Source of the DNA: Helicobacter baculiformis
Lineage (GTDB): Bacteria; Campylobacterota; Campylobacteria; Campylobacterales; Helicobacteraceae
Direction of reading: 5' to 3'
Assembly: GCF_900197685.1 (NCBI RefSeq)
Contig: NZ_FZMF01000028.1
Location: forward strand, 1 to 55,140
Length of the DNA: 55,140 nucleotides
The position numbers and the translations under genes are program-made. Below are positions 34,261-42,407 of the stretch, one piece after another. Under the pieces are notes generated by a model. That model saw only the letters and a program-made list of their open reading frames with translations. It did no database searches and was not told where the DNA came from. How positions within the stretch are numbered: the stretch's first letter is position 1; each line of letters starts with the position of its first letter.

Positions 34261-35718
34261 TTAACCTAACCATCGGAAAGCAATAAATTTTATCCATGGC
34301 ACACATAGAGATAAAAAGAGGCTCAAGTTGAGCAATCCAAAAAGCAACCCATATTTCCAAAATTCCGCACTTTTAATATAATTGCTCCCATACCATACTA
34401 AAGATGGACCTGTGCCATAGGGGGTAAGAATCCCCATAATTCCCAAAGTAAGCATTAAGAGCAGCGCGAGCTCTTTAAGTTCTACGCCCATCACACCCGC
34501 ACCCATACTCATGAAAAGCACCAAAAGTGCACTTACATGCGCGGTAACACTAGCAAATAAATAATGCGAAAGGTAAAATCCAGCAATGAGCACGCATACC
34601 ATCGTTGTACCTGAGAGTCCAAGATGTGTCATGGAGGATTGGGCGAGATGACCTATATATTCCAAAAAGCCCACACTTTTAAGACCACTAGCCAATGTAA
34701 TGAGTCCCCCAAAAAGGAAAAAAATATTAAACGCTGCATGGTTAGAAACGACATCTTTCCACTTAATGATGCCAAAAAGCACCATGAGCACCATAGAGAG
34801 TAAGGCGGTGGTGGTGGCTTGTATATTTAAGTGTTTGCCTCCTATCCAAAGTATCAATGTAAAGACGCTCAAGCCTAGCATCAAGTATTCTTTCTGTCCC
34901 ATTGTGCCCATTTTGTTAAGTTCTTGTTTAGCCCAAATGCAAGCATCTTTAGAGCCTTTGAGTGTAGGTTTACAAACTTTGTAGGCAAGATAGGGTGTGA
35001 GCAAAAAGAGCGTAATGCCTGCAGGCAAAAATGCCAAAAACCAACCTACCCATGAAATTTCGATACCATGACTTTTAAAGGCGCTTTCCATTGCTAAAAG
35101 ATTGGGGGCTAGAGCAGTGAAAAACATAGAAGAAGTAATGCAAGTAGTGGCTAAACCTGTCCAAATTAGATAAGTGCCAATTTTATGCGGTTCTTTGTCA
35201 GGAAAACTGCCCACTAAGGGCGGAATGTTAGATACAATTGGGTATAGAATTCCACCGCTTCGCGCTGAATTGGAAGGAATAAAAGGAGCTAATACCAAAT
35301 CTGCTAATGCCACAGCATAACCCAGACCTAAAGTCGTTTTACCTAGTAGACGAATAAGCCATAGGGCTATGCGCCTACCTAAACCGCTTTTTTCATAACC
35401 TAAACCTAACATGAAGGCAATAAAGACAAGCCACACCGTTTTATTAGCAAAACCACTTAAACCCCAAGTGATAGCAGCTCCTGCACTTACATGCTGAGTG
35501 CTAGGTCCAATGCGTAAAACTACACAAACGACAATGCTAATAACAGCTACTAAACTTGCAGGGATCGGCTCAAGAATCATACCCAAAACCATGCCCATAA
35601 AGACACTAAAATAGAGCCAAGCCAAATCAGATAATCCAGCGGGTGTCGGCAAAATATAAAGTCCCAATACCATGCCTAGGGGCAAAAGATACCTCCAAGC
35701 TACCAATAGTTTTACCAT
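34261..35718 (-). CDS. DASS-family anion/dicarboxylate transporter
   Basis: A 485-residue, 12-13 helix inner-membrane carrier of the CitT/2-oxoglutarate-malate translocator branch. The two hairpin signatures are visible: LAPFIPSNSARSGGILYPIV in the first half and LTLGIMGILTPYGTGPSLVW in the second. It would exchange di- or tricarboxylates such as malate, succinate or 2-oxoglutarate. It is transcribed toward the purine permease with a 194-base gap and sits in the IS-bounded island. Confidence 0.87.
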   Translation of the reverse strand: MVKLLVAWRYLLPLGMVLGLYILPTPAGLSDLAWLYFSVFMGMVLGMILEPIPASLVAVISIVVCVVLRIGPSTQHVSAGAAITWGLSGFANKTVWLVFIAFMLGLGYEKSGLGRRIALWLIRLLGKTTLGLGYAVALADLVLAPFIPSNSARSGGILYPIVSNIPPLVGSFPDKEPHKIGTYLIWTGLATTCITSSMFFTALAPNLLAMESAFKSHGIEISWVGWFLAFLPAGITLFLLTPYLAYKVCKPTLKGSKDACIWAKQELNKMGTMGQKEYLMLGLSVFTLILWIGGKHLNIQATTTALLSMVLMVLFGIIKWKDVVSNHAAFNIFFLFGGLITLASGLKSVGFLEYIGHLAQSSMTHLGLSGTTMVCVLIAGFYLSHYLFASVTAHVSALLVLFMSMGAGVMGVELKELALLLMLTLGIMGILTPYGTGPSLVWYGSNYIKSAEFWKYGLLFGLLNLSLFLSLCVPWIKFIAFRWLG

Positions 35719-35858
35719 CTAAAGCTCCTAGAATACATAATTTTGAATCAAGACCCTGAAAGTCAGAAGCCTCTATTCTATCTCACTTATATGCCTTGAA
35801 CATAAAATATAAAATAGACATATAAGAAGTGGCATGGCAAGAAATAAGCGCGCTTTAT

Positions 35859-35864
35859 TATAAT
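35859..35864 (+). promoter_or_regulatory. -10 box for the adenine methyltransferase
   Basis: TATAAT at 35859-35864. It lies inside the longer reading frame, so the true start must be downstream, supporting the ATG at 35913. Confidence 0.45.
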
Positions 35865-35912
35865 TGTAAGTATAAAAGACAAGAAAGAATCATAAAGTGC
35901 AGTTATCGGTAT

Positions 35913-36917
35913 ATGAATTACATCGGTTCTAAGGTGCGTTTGTCCTCTTTTTTATTTAACCATATCGAAAAAGTTGTGCGGAGTAGAGGGGTTGCACTTC
36001 AAGAATGTCGTTTTTTGGATCTCTTTGCAGGTACTTGTGCAGTAGGCAAACTCTTTAAAGACAAAGTACAACAAGTATTGAGCAATGATAGAGAATTTTA
36101 TAGTTTCGTACTTGCCAAGCACTATATAGAAAACTCTAACCCATTGCCACGCGTGCCTCAGTTGATAGAAATTTTAAACACAATACCTCCCTTTAAAGGT
36201 AAGATTTACACGCACTATGCACTTGGGGGCGGGGCGGGGCGACAATACTTCAGCGATACGAATGCTATGAAAATCGATGCGATTCGTTTACAGCTTAACC
36301 AATGGCAAGCACAGAAGAGAATTAGCGAGCAGGAGTTTTATTTTTTACTAGCTTCTCTGTTAGAATCTAGCGATAAAGTTGCTAACACCGCCTCACTTTA
36401 TGGAGCGTTTTTAAAAAAACTTAAAAAAAGCGCGCAACAGGATTTTATCTTACATCCCGTTTCTTTGCTTCTAAGCCCCCACGCTCATCACGCTTTTCAA
36501 AGCGATGCGCAAACTTTGCTTAGACATGTTTCTAGCGATATTCTTTACTTAGACCCTCCCTATAATGCTAGAGAATATGGTGCGAATTACCATTTATTAA
36601 ATTCTATTGCTCTCTATGATGACTTTATACCTCAAGGTAAAACAGGTCTGAGACCTTATGAAAAATCCGTATGGTGTCAAAGAAAAATGGTGGCTGGCGC
36701 ATTAGAGGATATACTCAAAAGTGCAAAAGCCCGTTTCATCTTTTTGAGCTATAACAATGAAGGGTTATTGCCCTTAGAGCAAATCCAAAAAATCTTTAAC
36801 CGGCATGGCAAATATTCCCTTGCGAGTCAACAATACAAACGCTTTAAAGCCGATACCAAACGCCCTCAAACTCAAAAAAAAACAACAGAATACCTCCATA
36901 TTTTAGAAAAGTACTAA
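35913..36917 (+). CDS. D12-class N6-adenine DNA methyltransferase
   Basis: A 334-residue methyltransferase. The N-terminus MNYIGSKVRLSSFL is the D12-class opening, the SAM-binding motif is FLDLFAGTCAVGKLF, and the catalytic motif is DPPY in LYLDPPYNAREYGANYHLL. It probably methylates adenine in a short site. No restriction endonuclease or specificity gene is adjacent, so it is an orphan or the survivor of a lost system. The start at 35913 follows the -10 box at 35859. Composition is A/T-rich like the rest of the island, consistent with horizontal acquisition. Confidence 0.85.
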   Translation: MNYIGSKVRLSSFLFNHIEKVVRSRGVALQECRFLDLFAGTCAVGKLFKDKVQQVLSNDREFYSFVLAKHYIENSNPLPRVPQLIEILNTIPPFKGKIYTHYALGGGAGRQYFSDTNAMKIDAIRLQLNQWQAQKRISEQEFYFLLASLLESSDKVANTASLYGAFLKKLKKSAQQDFILHPVSLLLSPHAHHAFQSDAQTLLRHVSSDILYLDPPYNAREYGANYHLLNSIALYDDFIPQGKTGLRPYEKSVWCQRKMVAGALEDILKSAKARFIFLSYNNEGLLPLEQIQKIFNRHGKYSLASQQYKRFKADTKRPQTQKKTTEYLHILEKY

Positions 36918-36963
36918 AAATCCCCTGCTGATTTTTTTTGACGCACTCCCCATTACCCTCTGG

Positions 36964-37061
36964 GATAGGGAACTAAGACTCCAAACGGGGCTATCCCGTT
37001 TGAAGCCGCGATCTCCGCTAAAGTTAGAATTCACTAGCTTTAGTTATGGGGAGTATGTCAA
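36964..37061 (+). mobile_element. IS200/IS605-type right-end relic, first family (copy 2)
   Basis: Inverted relative to 32182-32281. It shares GGGAAC, AAGACTCC, GATCTCCGCT, AAGTTAGAAT, CTTTAGTTATGGGGAGTATG and the terminal GTCAA. Preceding it, 36945-36963 holds a partial inverted copy of the same hairpin sequence (ACTCCCCATTACC). No tnpB precedes it. Its terminus overlaps the stop codon of the gene at 37058-37570. Confidence 0.6.
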
Positions 37062-37570
37062 GAGGTTTTCTTCATGGCTAAAAGCGCGCCTTTATCAAAG
37101 TGGGGTGTGTTGAGCGTGGGAGGTTTTTGGAACACTTGCTTGCTAGCTACGCTCTCTTGGATACTTAAAAGCGCGCTCTTGATACTAGTTAAACCTTCTT
37201 CTAATACAGCACGCATTTTTTCTAGCCCTTCAGACTTCAGAACTTCTAAGGGATTGGGCACTTCCACGCGCAAAGGTTCTTGAGAATCCAAGAGAATATG
37301 CAAACACCCTCCAAAAAGTTCCTGTTCTTTAAAACGTGCCTTGAGCACTATATCTTGTATTCCTTCATGCGCGCCCGATTCAAATTTGAGTAACTTTTGA
37401 CAAGCAACCTGCAATGTTTGCAACGCCCCAATACTCTCATTCAAGCCCTTGATCTCGCGGTTAAAATGTTGTATCTTACGCGCTTTTTGCTGGGTATCCA
37501 AGATACCTAGATCGGCCGGGTCAATATCCCCTAAGTGCTTTTTAAAGACCTCTAGCATGTTCTCTCTCAT
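37058..37570 (-). CDS. Helical/coiled-coil hypothetical protein
   Basis: A 170-residue soluble protein, not recognised. It has long amphipathic helices (QQKARKIQHFNREIKGLNES and KMRAVLEEGLTSIKSALLSI) and a final disordered tail. Size and helical make-up would suit a flagellar or secretion chaperone such as FlgN, but this is a guess. AAGGA lies six bases before the ATG. The last codons and TGA stop run into the terminus of the IS right-end relic, so the native C-terminus may have been altered by the insertion. Confidence 0.6.
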   Translation of the reverse strand: MRENMLEVFKKHLGDIDPADLGILDTQQKARKIQHFNREIKGLNESIGALQTLQVACQKLLKFESGAHEGIQDIVLKARFKEQELFGGCLHILLDSQEPLRVEVPNPLEVLKSEGLEKMRAVLEEGLTSIKSALLSIQESVASKQVFQKPPTLNTPHFDKGALLAMKKTS

Positions 37571-37663
37571 GACCTATCCTTGTAACAAGATACTCAAGAC
37601 AAGCATTTTTTATTCCCATGTAACATGAATATCCATGTATAATGACAACTTAAGTTGTATTAA
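37571..37663. other. Short intergenic stretch, no gene
   Basis: Part of a 412-base gap whose remainder (37664-37982) is the second-family right-end relic and 58 bases before magIII. A TGTATAATGAC sequence (37636-37645) could be a -10 box reading right into the relic, which would let the guide-like RNA be transcribed. Confidence 0.3.
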
Positions 37664-37924
37664 AGCGCACACTAAGAAAAGAAAGGCTACCCTCGCAATA
37701 GGTAAACGAAATTAGTGCAAACCTGAGTGGTTTGGGTGCGCTCATTCTAGCCACTAAAATTAAGCACGATGACGGGTTAGCGACTAATCTTCACCCATCA
37801 GTGGGTCTGTAAGTCTTTTGGGTTAGAAACTAGTTTTGCGGACTATAAATAGCAAAGCCTTTCGAGTTCAGAAACGCTAGTTTCTGTTAGTTGAGAAGCT
37901 CCTCTCTTTAGGGGGGTGGTTCAC
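37664..37924 (+). mobile_element. IS200/IS605-type right-end relic, second family (copy 2), guide-RNA-like
   Basis: Directly repeated copy of 7741-7962, about 30 kb away and nearly identical over its first 130 bases (for example GGCTACCCTCGCAATAGGTA and AAGCACGATGACGGGTTAGC). It carries about 45 extra bases in the middle (around 37788-37842, with a CACCCATCAGTGGGTCTG hairpin) that copy 1 lacks. Both end in a GAAGCTCCTC, TTTAG, GGGTGGTTCAC right-end stem. The next 16-20 bases would be the guide if it acts with a TnpB elsewhere. Confidence 0.6.
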
Positions 37925-37982
37925 CGCAATAAAACTTATAAGGGCGATGTCTTCGATGAGCATGGTGTTGGTATCTTATTAG

Positions 37983-38648
37983 ATGTTAACTAGTTTAGAG
38001 ATTTTGCGCGCACTTAAAACTCTTAATTTACTTAAAAATGCCCCACCTTTGTGGTGGCCAGGAGCAGGAAGCTTTGAGGTAGTTGTAGGGGCGATTTTAA
38101 CCCAAAATACCCGCTTTGAACAGGCACATAAGTCTCTAGAAAATCTCAAATCAGCCAGTGCACTAAACTTGCATTCCCTAGCTCATATTGATCTGGATAT
38201 TTTAGAGTCTTGCATCAAACCCAGCGGATTTCATCGCCAAAAGGCGCGTTATATAACACTTTTAAGCCAGCATATCTTGCAAGATTTTAACACGTTCGAA
38301 ATCTTTCAAAAAGAAGTGAGCCGTACTTGGCTATTAGTCCAAAAGGGAATAGGGTTTGAAAGTGCCGATGCAATCTTAAATTACGCCTGTTTAAGACCTG
38401 TCATGGTGGTGGATAGATACACCTATCAATTGCTCAAATCTCTAGGACTAGACCTACCCGATTACTCGTCTTTGCAAGAGTTTTTCATGCATGGCATAGA
38501 AGCTGATCGGGATCAAACTCTATCTCTCTATAACCATCAGCTCGATCTAGCAAGTATTTACGCACGCTTTCATGGCAAGATTGTTGCGTGCATGCGTGCT
38601 AAAATTAACCTTAATTCTCATTTGAAGGGCTATCATGATCTTTATTGA
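37983..38648 (+). CDS. magIII: 3-methyladenine DNA glycosylase MagIII (endonuclease III family)
   Basis: A 221-residue helix-hairpin-helix glycosylase that removes alkylated bases. The opening WWPGAGSFEVVVGAILTQNT and the HhH segment GIGFESADAILNYA precede the catalytic Asp in VMVVDRYTYQLLK. There is no C-terminal four-Cys iron-sulfur cluster, which distinguishes MagIII from Nth. Its end overlaps the hemE start by 14 bases. The ribosome site before the ATG is poor. Confidence 0.87.
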   Translation: MLTSLEILRALKTLNLLKNAPPLWWPGAGSFEVVVGAILTQNTRFEQAHKSLENLKSASALNLHSLAHIDLDILESCIKPSGFHRQKARYITLLSQHILQDFNTFEIFQKEVSRTWLLVQKGIGFESADAILNYACLRPVMVVDRYTYQLLKSLGLDLPDYSSLQEFFMHGIEADRDQTLSLYNHQLDLASIYARFHGKIVACMRAKINLNSHLKGYHDLY

Positions 38649-39657
38649 CGCGTGCTTTAGAAAACAAACCCCCTACACCCCTATTTGGCTCATGCGCCAA
38701 GCGGGGCGTTATCTTAGCGAATATCAAGAACTTAGAAAACAAGCTAAAGATTTCTTAGCGCTCTGCTCTGACGTGCACTTAGCTAGTGCGATCACTTTGC
38801 AGCCGGTAGAAATTCTCAATGTGGATGCAGCCATTCTTTTTAGCGATATCCTTGTATTGCCTCATGCAATGGGGCTACCCCTAGAATTTGCGCCTCAAAT
38901 AGGACCTCGATTCCTCGAGACGGTACGCACTCTAGAGCAAGTAAAAGCCTTGTATTCCCACGCTTATAAGCGACTGACTTATGTCTACGACACACTCACA
39001 AGTGTGCGTGCTAGACTAGATAAAGATAAAGCCTTGATTGGCTTTAGTGGCGCACCTTGGACTTTGGCAACTTACATGATAGAGGGGCAGGGAAGTAAGA
39101 CTTACCACCACTCTAAAAAAATGCTCTATAGTCAGCCTGAAATAGTGCATGCTTTGTTAGAAAAACTCACTAGCGAGTTGATCGCCTATTTGTCTAAACA
39201 GATAGAAGCGGGGGCAAATGCCTTGATGATTTTTGATTCGTGGGCGGGCGCGCTGGAGTTAGAGGCGTATTTAACATTTGGTTGGGCTTATATCCAAAAA
39301 ATCACCCATGCGCTCAAAGCCAAACACCCTAATATCCCCCTAATTGTCTTCCCTAAGGGCGTGGGGGCGTATTTGGCGCATTTGAGCGGAGAATTTGAGG
39401 TCTTTGGCTGTGATTGGGGCACACCTTTAGCTATGGCTAAAGAGATTTTGGGCGATCGCTATGTCTTGCAGGGCAATTTAGAACCCGCAAGGCTTTATAA
39501 CCAAGAGGCGATGATTCAGGGGGTGGCGCGCATTTTAAACACAATGGGCAAGGACCCGGGTTTTATTTTCAACTTGGGGCATGGCATGCTTGCAGACCTG
39601 CCCCGCGCGCACGCGATCGAGTTGGTCTCTTTGGTGCGTCAAAAAAGTCGGCGTTAA
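38635..39657 (+). CDS. hemE: Uroporphyrinogen decarboxylase
   Basis: Decarboxylates uroporphyrinogen III to coproporphyrinogen III in haem synthesis; 340 residues, cytoplasmic. The N-terminal signature PIWLMRQAGRYLSEY holds the substrate-binding Arg. ILFSDILVLPHAMGL carries the key Asp, and GFSGAPWTLATYMIEG and NLGHGMLADLP complete the family motifs. It overlaps magIII, as in H. pylori. Confidence 0.96.
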   Translation: MIFIDACFRKQTPYTPIWLMRQAGRYLSEYQELRKQAKDFLALCSDVHLASAITLQPVEILNVDAAILFSDILVLPHAMGLPLEFAPQIGPRFLETVRTLEQVKALYSHAYKRLTYVYDTLTSVRARLDKDKALIGFSGAPWTLATYMIEGQGSKTYHHSKKMLYSQPEIVHALLEKLTSELIAYLSKQIEAGANALMIFDSWAGALELEAYLTFGWAYIQKITHALKAKHPNIPLIVFPKGVGAYLAHLSGEFEVFGCDWGTPLAMAKEILGDRYVLQGNLEPARLYNQEAMIQGVARILNTMGKDPGFIFNLGHGMLADLPRAHAIELVSLVRQKSRR

Positions 39658-39666
39658 GGGGGGCGC

Positions 39667-40515
39667 ATGGGGATTTGTGAATTTTGCGCCCAGCCAGCGG
39701 GTTTTTTGCGCAAACAACATAAAGAATGTTTGCAAAAGCACACACAGGCACAAGAGCAAATCCAACTAGCTATCCAAGAGGCTTATCAACAACATAAAAC
39801 CGCCCCCCAAGAGTTAGAAACGCTGCGTAACTCTTTAAACCAACGCGCCACAAGCGCGTTTATCGATCCCTCTTTACAACAGGATTTGATCGCTAAAGGG
39901 GTGGGGCGTGCCATTGAAACAGCCTTAGAAGATGGTCTTTTAAGCGTGGATGAAGAAGAGAGGATTAAAGCTCTCGTTGCCTTTTTTCAACTCTCACAAG
40001 AAATATTAGACAAATGGGGATATTATACACGCCTCATGCAAGCCTATATCTTGCGCCAAGTGATGGAGGGGGTACTACCCCAATGCCTTAACTTGATGGG
40101 CGACCCCCTGCCCTTTGTGTTTCAAAAGGGCGAAAAACTCATTTGGGTAGAACAGGGCGTGGCGTATTATGAAACCAAAACTACAAGCCGCTATGTGGGG
40201 GGCTCTCAGGGAGTGAGTGTACGCATTATGAAGGGGGTATATTACCGCGTGGGGGCCTTTAAGGGACGCAGAATTCAAGAGGATCAATTACAATATGTGG
40301 ACACAGGCGTACTTGCCATCACCACGAAGAATCTTTACTTTGGCGGAAAGGCAAAAAGCGTGCGCATCCCCTTTGCTAAACTGGTGTCCATAAGCCCCTA
40401 TGAGGATGGCATTAGCGTGCACAAAGAGGGCGCAAACGCCAAGCCCCAAGTGTTCTACAATGGAGATAGCTGGTTTTTATACAATTTGATCGCCAATCTT
40501 AACAATTTGGGCTAA
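39667..40515 (+). CDS. Hypothetical protein: N-terminal Cys motif, helical TerB-like middle, PH-like C-terminus
   Basis: A 282-residue soluble protein. It starts with CEFCAQPAGFLRKQHKEC, a likely zinc site. A helical section follows (DPSLQQDLIAKGVGRAIETA and LEDGLLSVDEEERIKALVAF) like TerB-type domains, then a beta-rich C-terminus (YVDTGVLAITTKNLYFGGKA) resembling bacterial PH or GRAM-like domains. The combination recalls proteins found in accessory or defence clusters, but no function can be given. It starts 9 bases after hemE and may be read from the same transcript. Confidence 0.7.
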   Translation: MGICEFCAQPAGFLRKQHKECLQKHTQAQEQIQLAIQEAYQQHKTAPQELETLRNSLNQRATSAFIDPSLQQDLIAKGVGRAIETALEDGLLSVDEEERIKALVAFFQLSQEILDKWGYYTRLMQAYILRQVMEGVLPQCLNLMGDPLPFVFQKGEKLIWVEQGVAYYETKTTSRYVGGSQGVSVRIMKGVYYRVGAFKGRRIQEDQLQYVDTGVLAITTKNLYFGGKAKSVRIPFAKLVSISPYEDGISVHKEGANAKPQVFYNGDSWFLYNLIANLNNLG

Positions 40516-40520
40516 GCTCC

Positions 40521-40564
40521 GCGCGCAGGGTTTCAAGCCCCCAATCAAGGGGCTAGTTGCGCGC
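40521..40564 (+). terminator. Two-stem hairpin after the PH-like gene
   Basis: Outer stem GCGCGCA/TGCGCGC encloses inner stem AGCCCC/GGGGCT. It lies directly after the stop at 40515. There is no long T-run, so it may be a terminator or a 3' stabiliser. Confidence 0.4.
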
Positions 40565-40631
40565 TCCTTAAGCCACTCTTTATTTTTATCTCCCTAGAAT
40601 AGCCTTTCTATTTCTATAAAAAAGGATCGCC

Positions 40632-40679
40632 ATGTCCAACTTCGCTGGTTTTGTGCGAGGGGAGGGTAACTCTCTCTAA
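40632..40679 (+). CDS. Possible 15-codon leader peptide ahead of the lipoprotein gene
   Basis: ATG-initiated frame MSNFAGFVRGEGNSL, with AAAGGA five bases before the start. It lies in the otherwise empty 203-base gap 40516-40718. A stem (AGCCC 40695-40699 with GGGCT 40711-40715) then covers the ribosome site of the next gene. This leader-plus-occluded-site layout could be an attenuator, or chance. Confidence 0.25.
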   Translation: MSNFAGFVRGEGNSL

Positions 40680-40718
40680 TTCTCTTGCTTGTTTAGCCCT
40701 CATGCTTGGGGGGCTCTT

Positions 40719-41426
40719 ATGAAAATCTTTAAATCATGTTCTGTTGTGCTGGGTGGGTGTTTATTAGCCCCTATGCTAAGTGGGTGCTTGGGGGGGTTGT
40801 TGGGGAATTCACAACCCCAAGAAACGCCCAATCAAATTTTGCAAAAAAAACGCCAAGAGTGGCAACAATCAAGGAAAGTCCAAGAGGCCAAACAACGGCA
40901 ACAGGCAAGGCAGTCTTTACAAGCACAAAGGCAGTCTATACAAACGCAATTAGCCTACGAACGCGCCGCATCATACCTAGCAAATCCAAACCAAGCGGGC
41001 TATGAAGACTATAGCTATGACAAGGCCCTAACAGACTTGCAAGAAGCCATCAAGGGGGGTAATGCTGATGCGCTGGTGGCACTAGGAGATATGTACTTTA
41101 GTGCTCAGGGCGTGGCGCAAGATGATGCCAAAGCCTTTGACTATTACACCCAAGCCGCTAGCAAAAAAGTTGTTGGCGCATACGCTAGGTTAGCGCATAT
41201 GTATGCCTTTGGCGCAGGTACAAAGCAAGACACTAAAAAAGCCTTAGAATACGCTAACTTAGCCATTCAAGGGCAAAACATGCCCGCCCATTTGACTTTA
41301 GCGATCATGTATATCAATGGGATCGGTGTGCCCGAAAATGGCGACAAAGCCCGGGAACATTTAAACATTGCATGCAAAGGCAATGTCAAACAGGCTTGCC
41401 AAGTCTTGGATGTCATCGGTCAATAA
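40719..41426 (+). CDS. Sel1-repeat lipoprotein
   Basis: A 235-residue protein with a lipoprotein signal: MKIFKSCSVVLGGCLLAPML then the lipobox LSGC, so it is probably an outer-membrane or periplasmic lipoprotein. After a Gln/Arg-rich coiled segment (RQQARQSLQAQRQSIQTQLA) come three or more Sel1-like repeats (ALGDMYFSAQGVAQDDAKAF, RLAHMYAFGAGTKQDTKKAL). The last one has the Cys pair (CKGNVKQAC) seen in Helicobacter cysteine-rich (Hcp) repeats. The ATG at 40719 is chosen for the lipobox. Repeats of this type usually bind proteins or peptidoglycan-related ligands. Confidence 0.8.
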   Translation: MKIFKSCSVVLGGCLLAPMLSGCLGGLLGNSQPQETPNQILQKKRQEWQQSRKVQEAKQRQQARQSLQAQRQSIQTQLAYERAASYLANPNQAGYEDYSYDKALTDLQEAIKGGNADALVALGDMYFSAQGVAQDDAKAFDYYTQAASKKVVGAYARLAHMYAFGAGTKQDTKKALEYANLAIQGQNMPAHLTLAIMYINGIGVPENGDKAREHLNIACKGNVKQACQVLDVIGQ

Positions 41427-41441
41427 GGTAAAGGAGAATAG

Positions 41442-42407
41442 ATGAAAACAAAAATGAAGTTTGCGGCTTGTGTTTTGGGGTTGGGAGCGGGTGTTTTGGG
41501 GGCAAAGCAGTTTGATCCGCAAGAATGTGGTGTCAAAATGCCCGGTGCGGGTTATTTTGCTTATGGGACAATGCGCGGTGCCGTATCTACAGGATTGTCT
41601 AATCTTGGATTGAGCACACAAGATGCTATCGCATGTTTTAAAGTGGCTGCGCAAGCGGGGATTTACACCGCTTATACAGATTTGGGAAACTTGTATCAAC
41701 AAGCCAAACAATACAAAAAAGCCCTAGAAGCCTACCAAAAGGCTGCAGACAAGGGCGATGATGCTGCGATGATTCAGTTGGGGACTATGTATAGCAGTGG
41801 ATTGGGGGTTGCCAAAGACTACCACAAGGCGTTTAAATACTTTGAAAAAGCCTCGCTAAAGTGGAATGTTGCAGGGCTTGTGGAATTGGGAGTTATGTAT
41901 GAATATGGCTTGGGGGTGAAAAAGGATTATGCCAAGGCGATGGAGTATTATCAAAAAGGCAAGACAGACAACAAGGGGAATATGGCATTGGGGGCATATG
42001 TGCAAATAGGACATTTGTATTTTGAGGGCTTGGGGGTGAAAAAGGATTATGCCCAAGCTATGGACTATTTGAAGCAAGTAAGCACAAGCGATAATAAAGA
42101 GGTAGCTCGAGAAGCAAACCGCATGTTAGGCTCTATTTTTGAAAAGGGGGGCTATGGGGTTGAGCAAGATATTAGCCAAGCCCAATTCTATTACAAAGAG
42201 GGGGCTAAAGCGGGGGATCAAGAGTCCAAAAAAGATCTCATTGGACTCTTAAACGCCGAGGCTAAGAAATACCAAGATGGGCAAGATTATGAAAACGCCC
42301 TTAAGCTTTACCAAGAGGTTGCTAATGCAGGCGATCCGGATGGTTATGTCCATATCGGGTTGTTGTATATAGGGGTGCAGGGGAAAAAAGTGCCCAACAA
42401 GCCCTAG
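41442..42407 (+). pseudogene. Sel1-repeat secreted protein, 5' part of a frameshifted gene
   Basis: 321 codons beginning with a signal peptide (MKTKMKFAACVLGLGAGVLG). About eight Sel1-like repeats follow (for example QLGTMYSSGLGVAKDYHKAF). The frame stops after YIGVQGKKVPNKP because of a one-base loss in GGGGAAAAAA at 42380-42389. Adding one base joins it in frame to the next ORF (AQQALEYFQKATDKGSSWGY), giving a protein of about 620 residues. It may be phase-variable, truly broken, or a sequencing error. It starts 15 bases after the lipoprotein gene. Confidence 0.75.
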
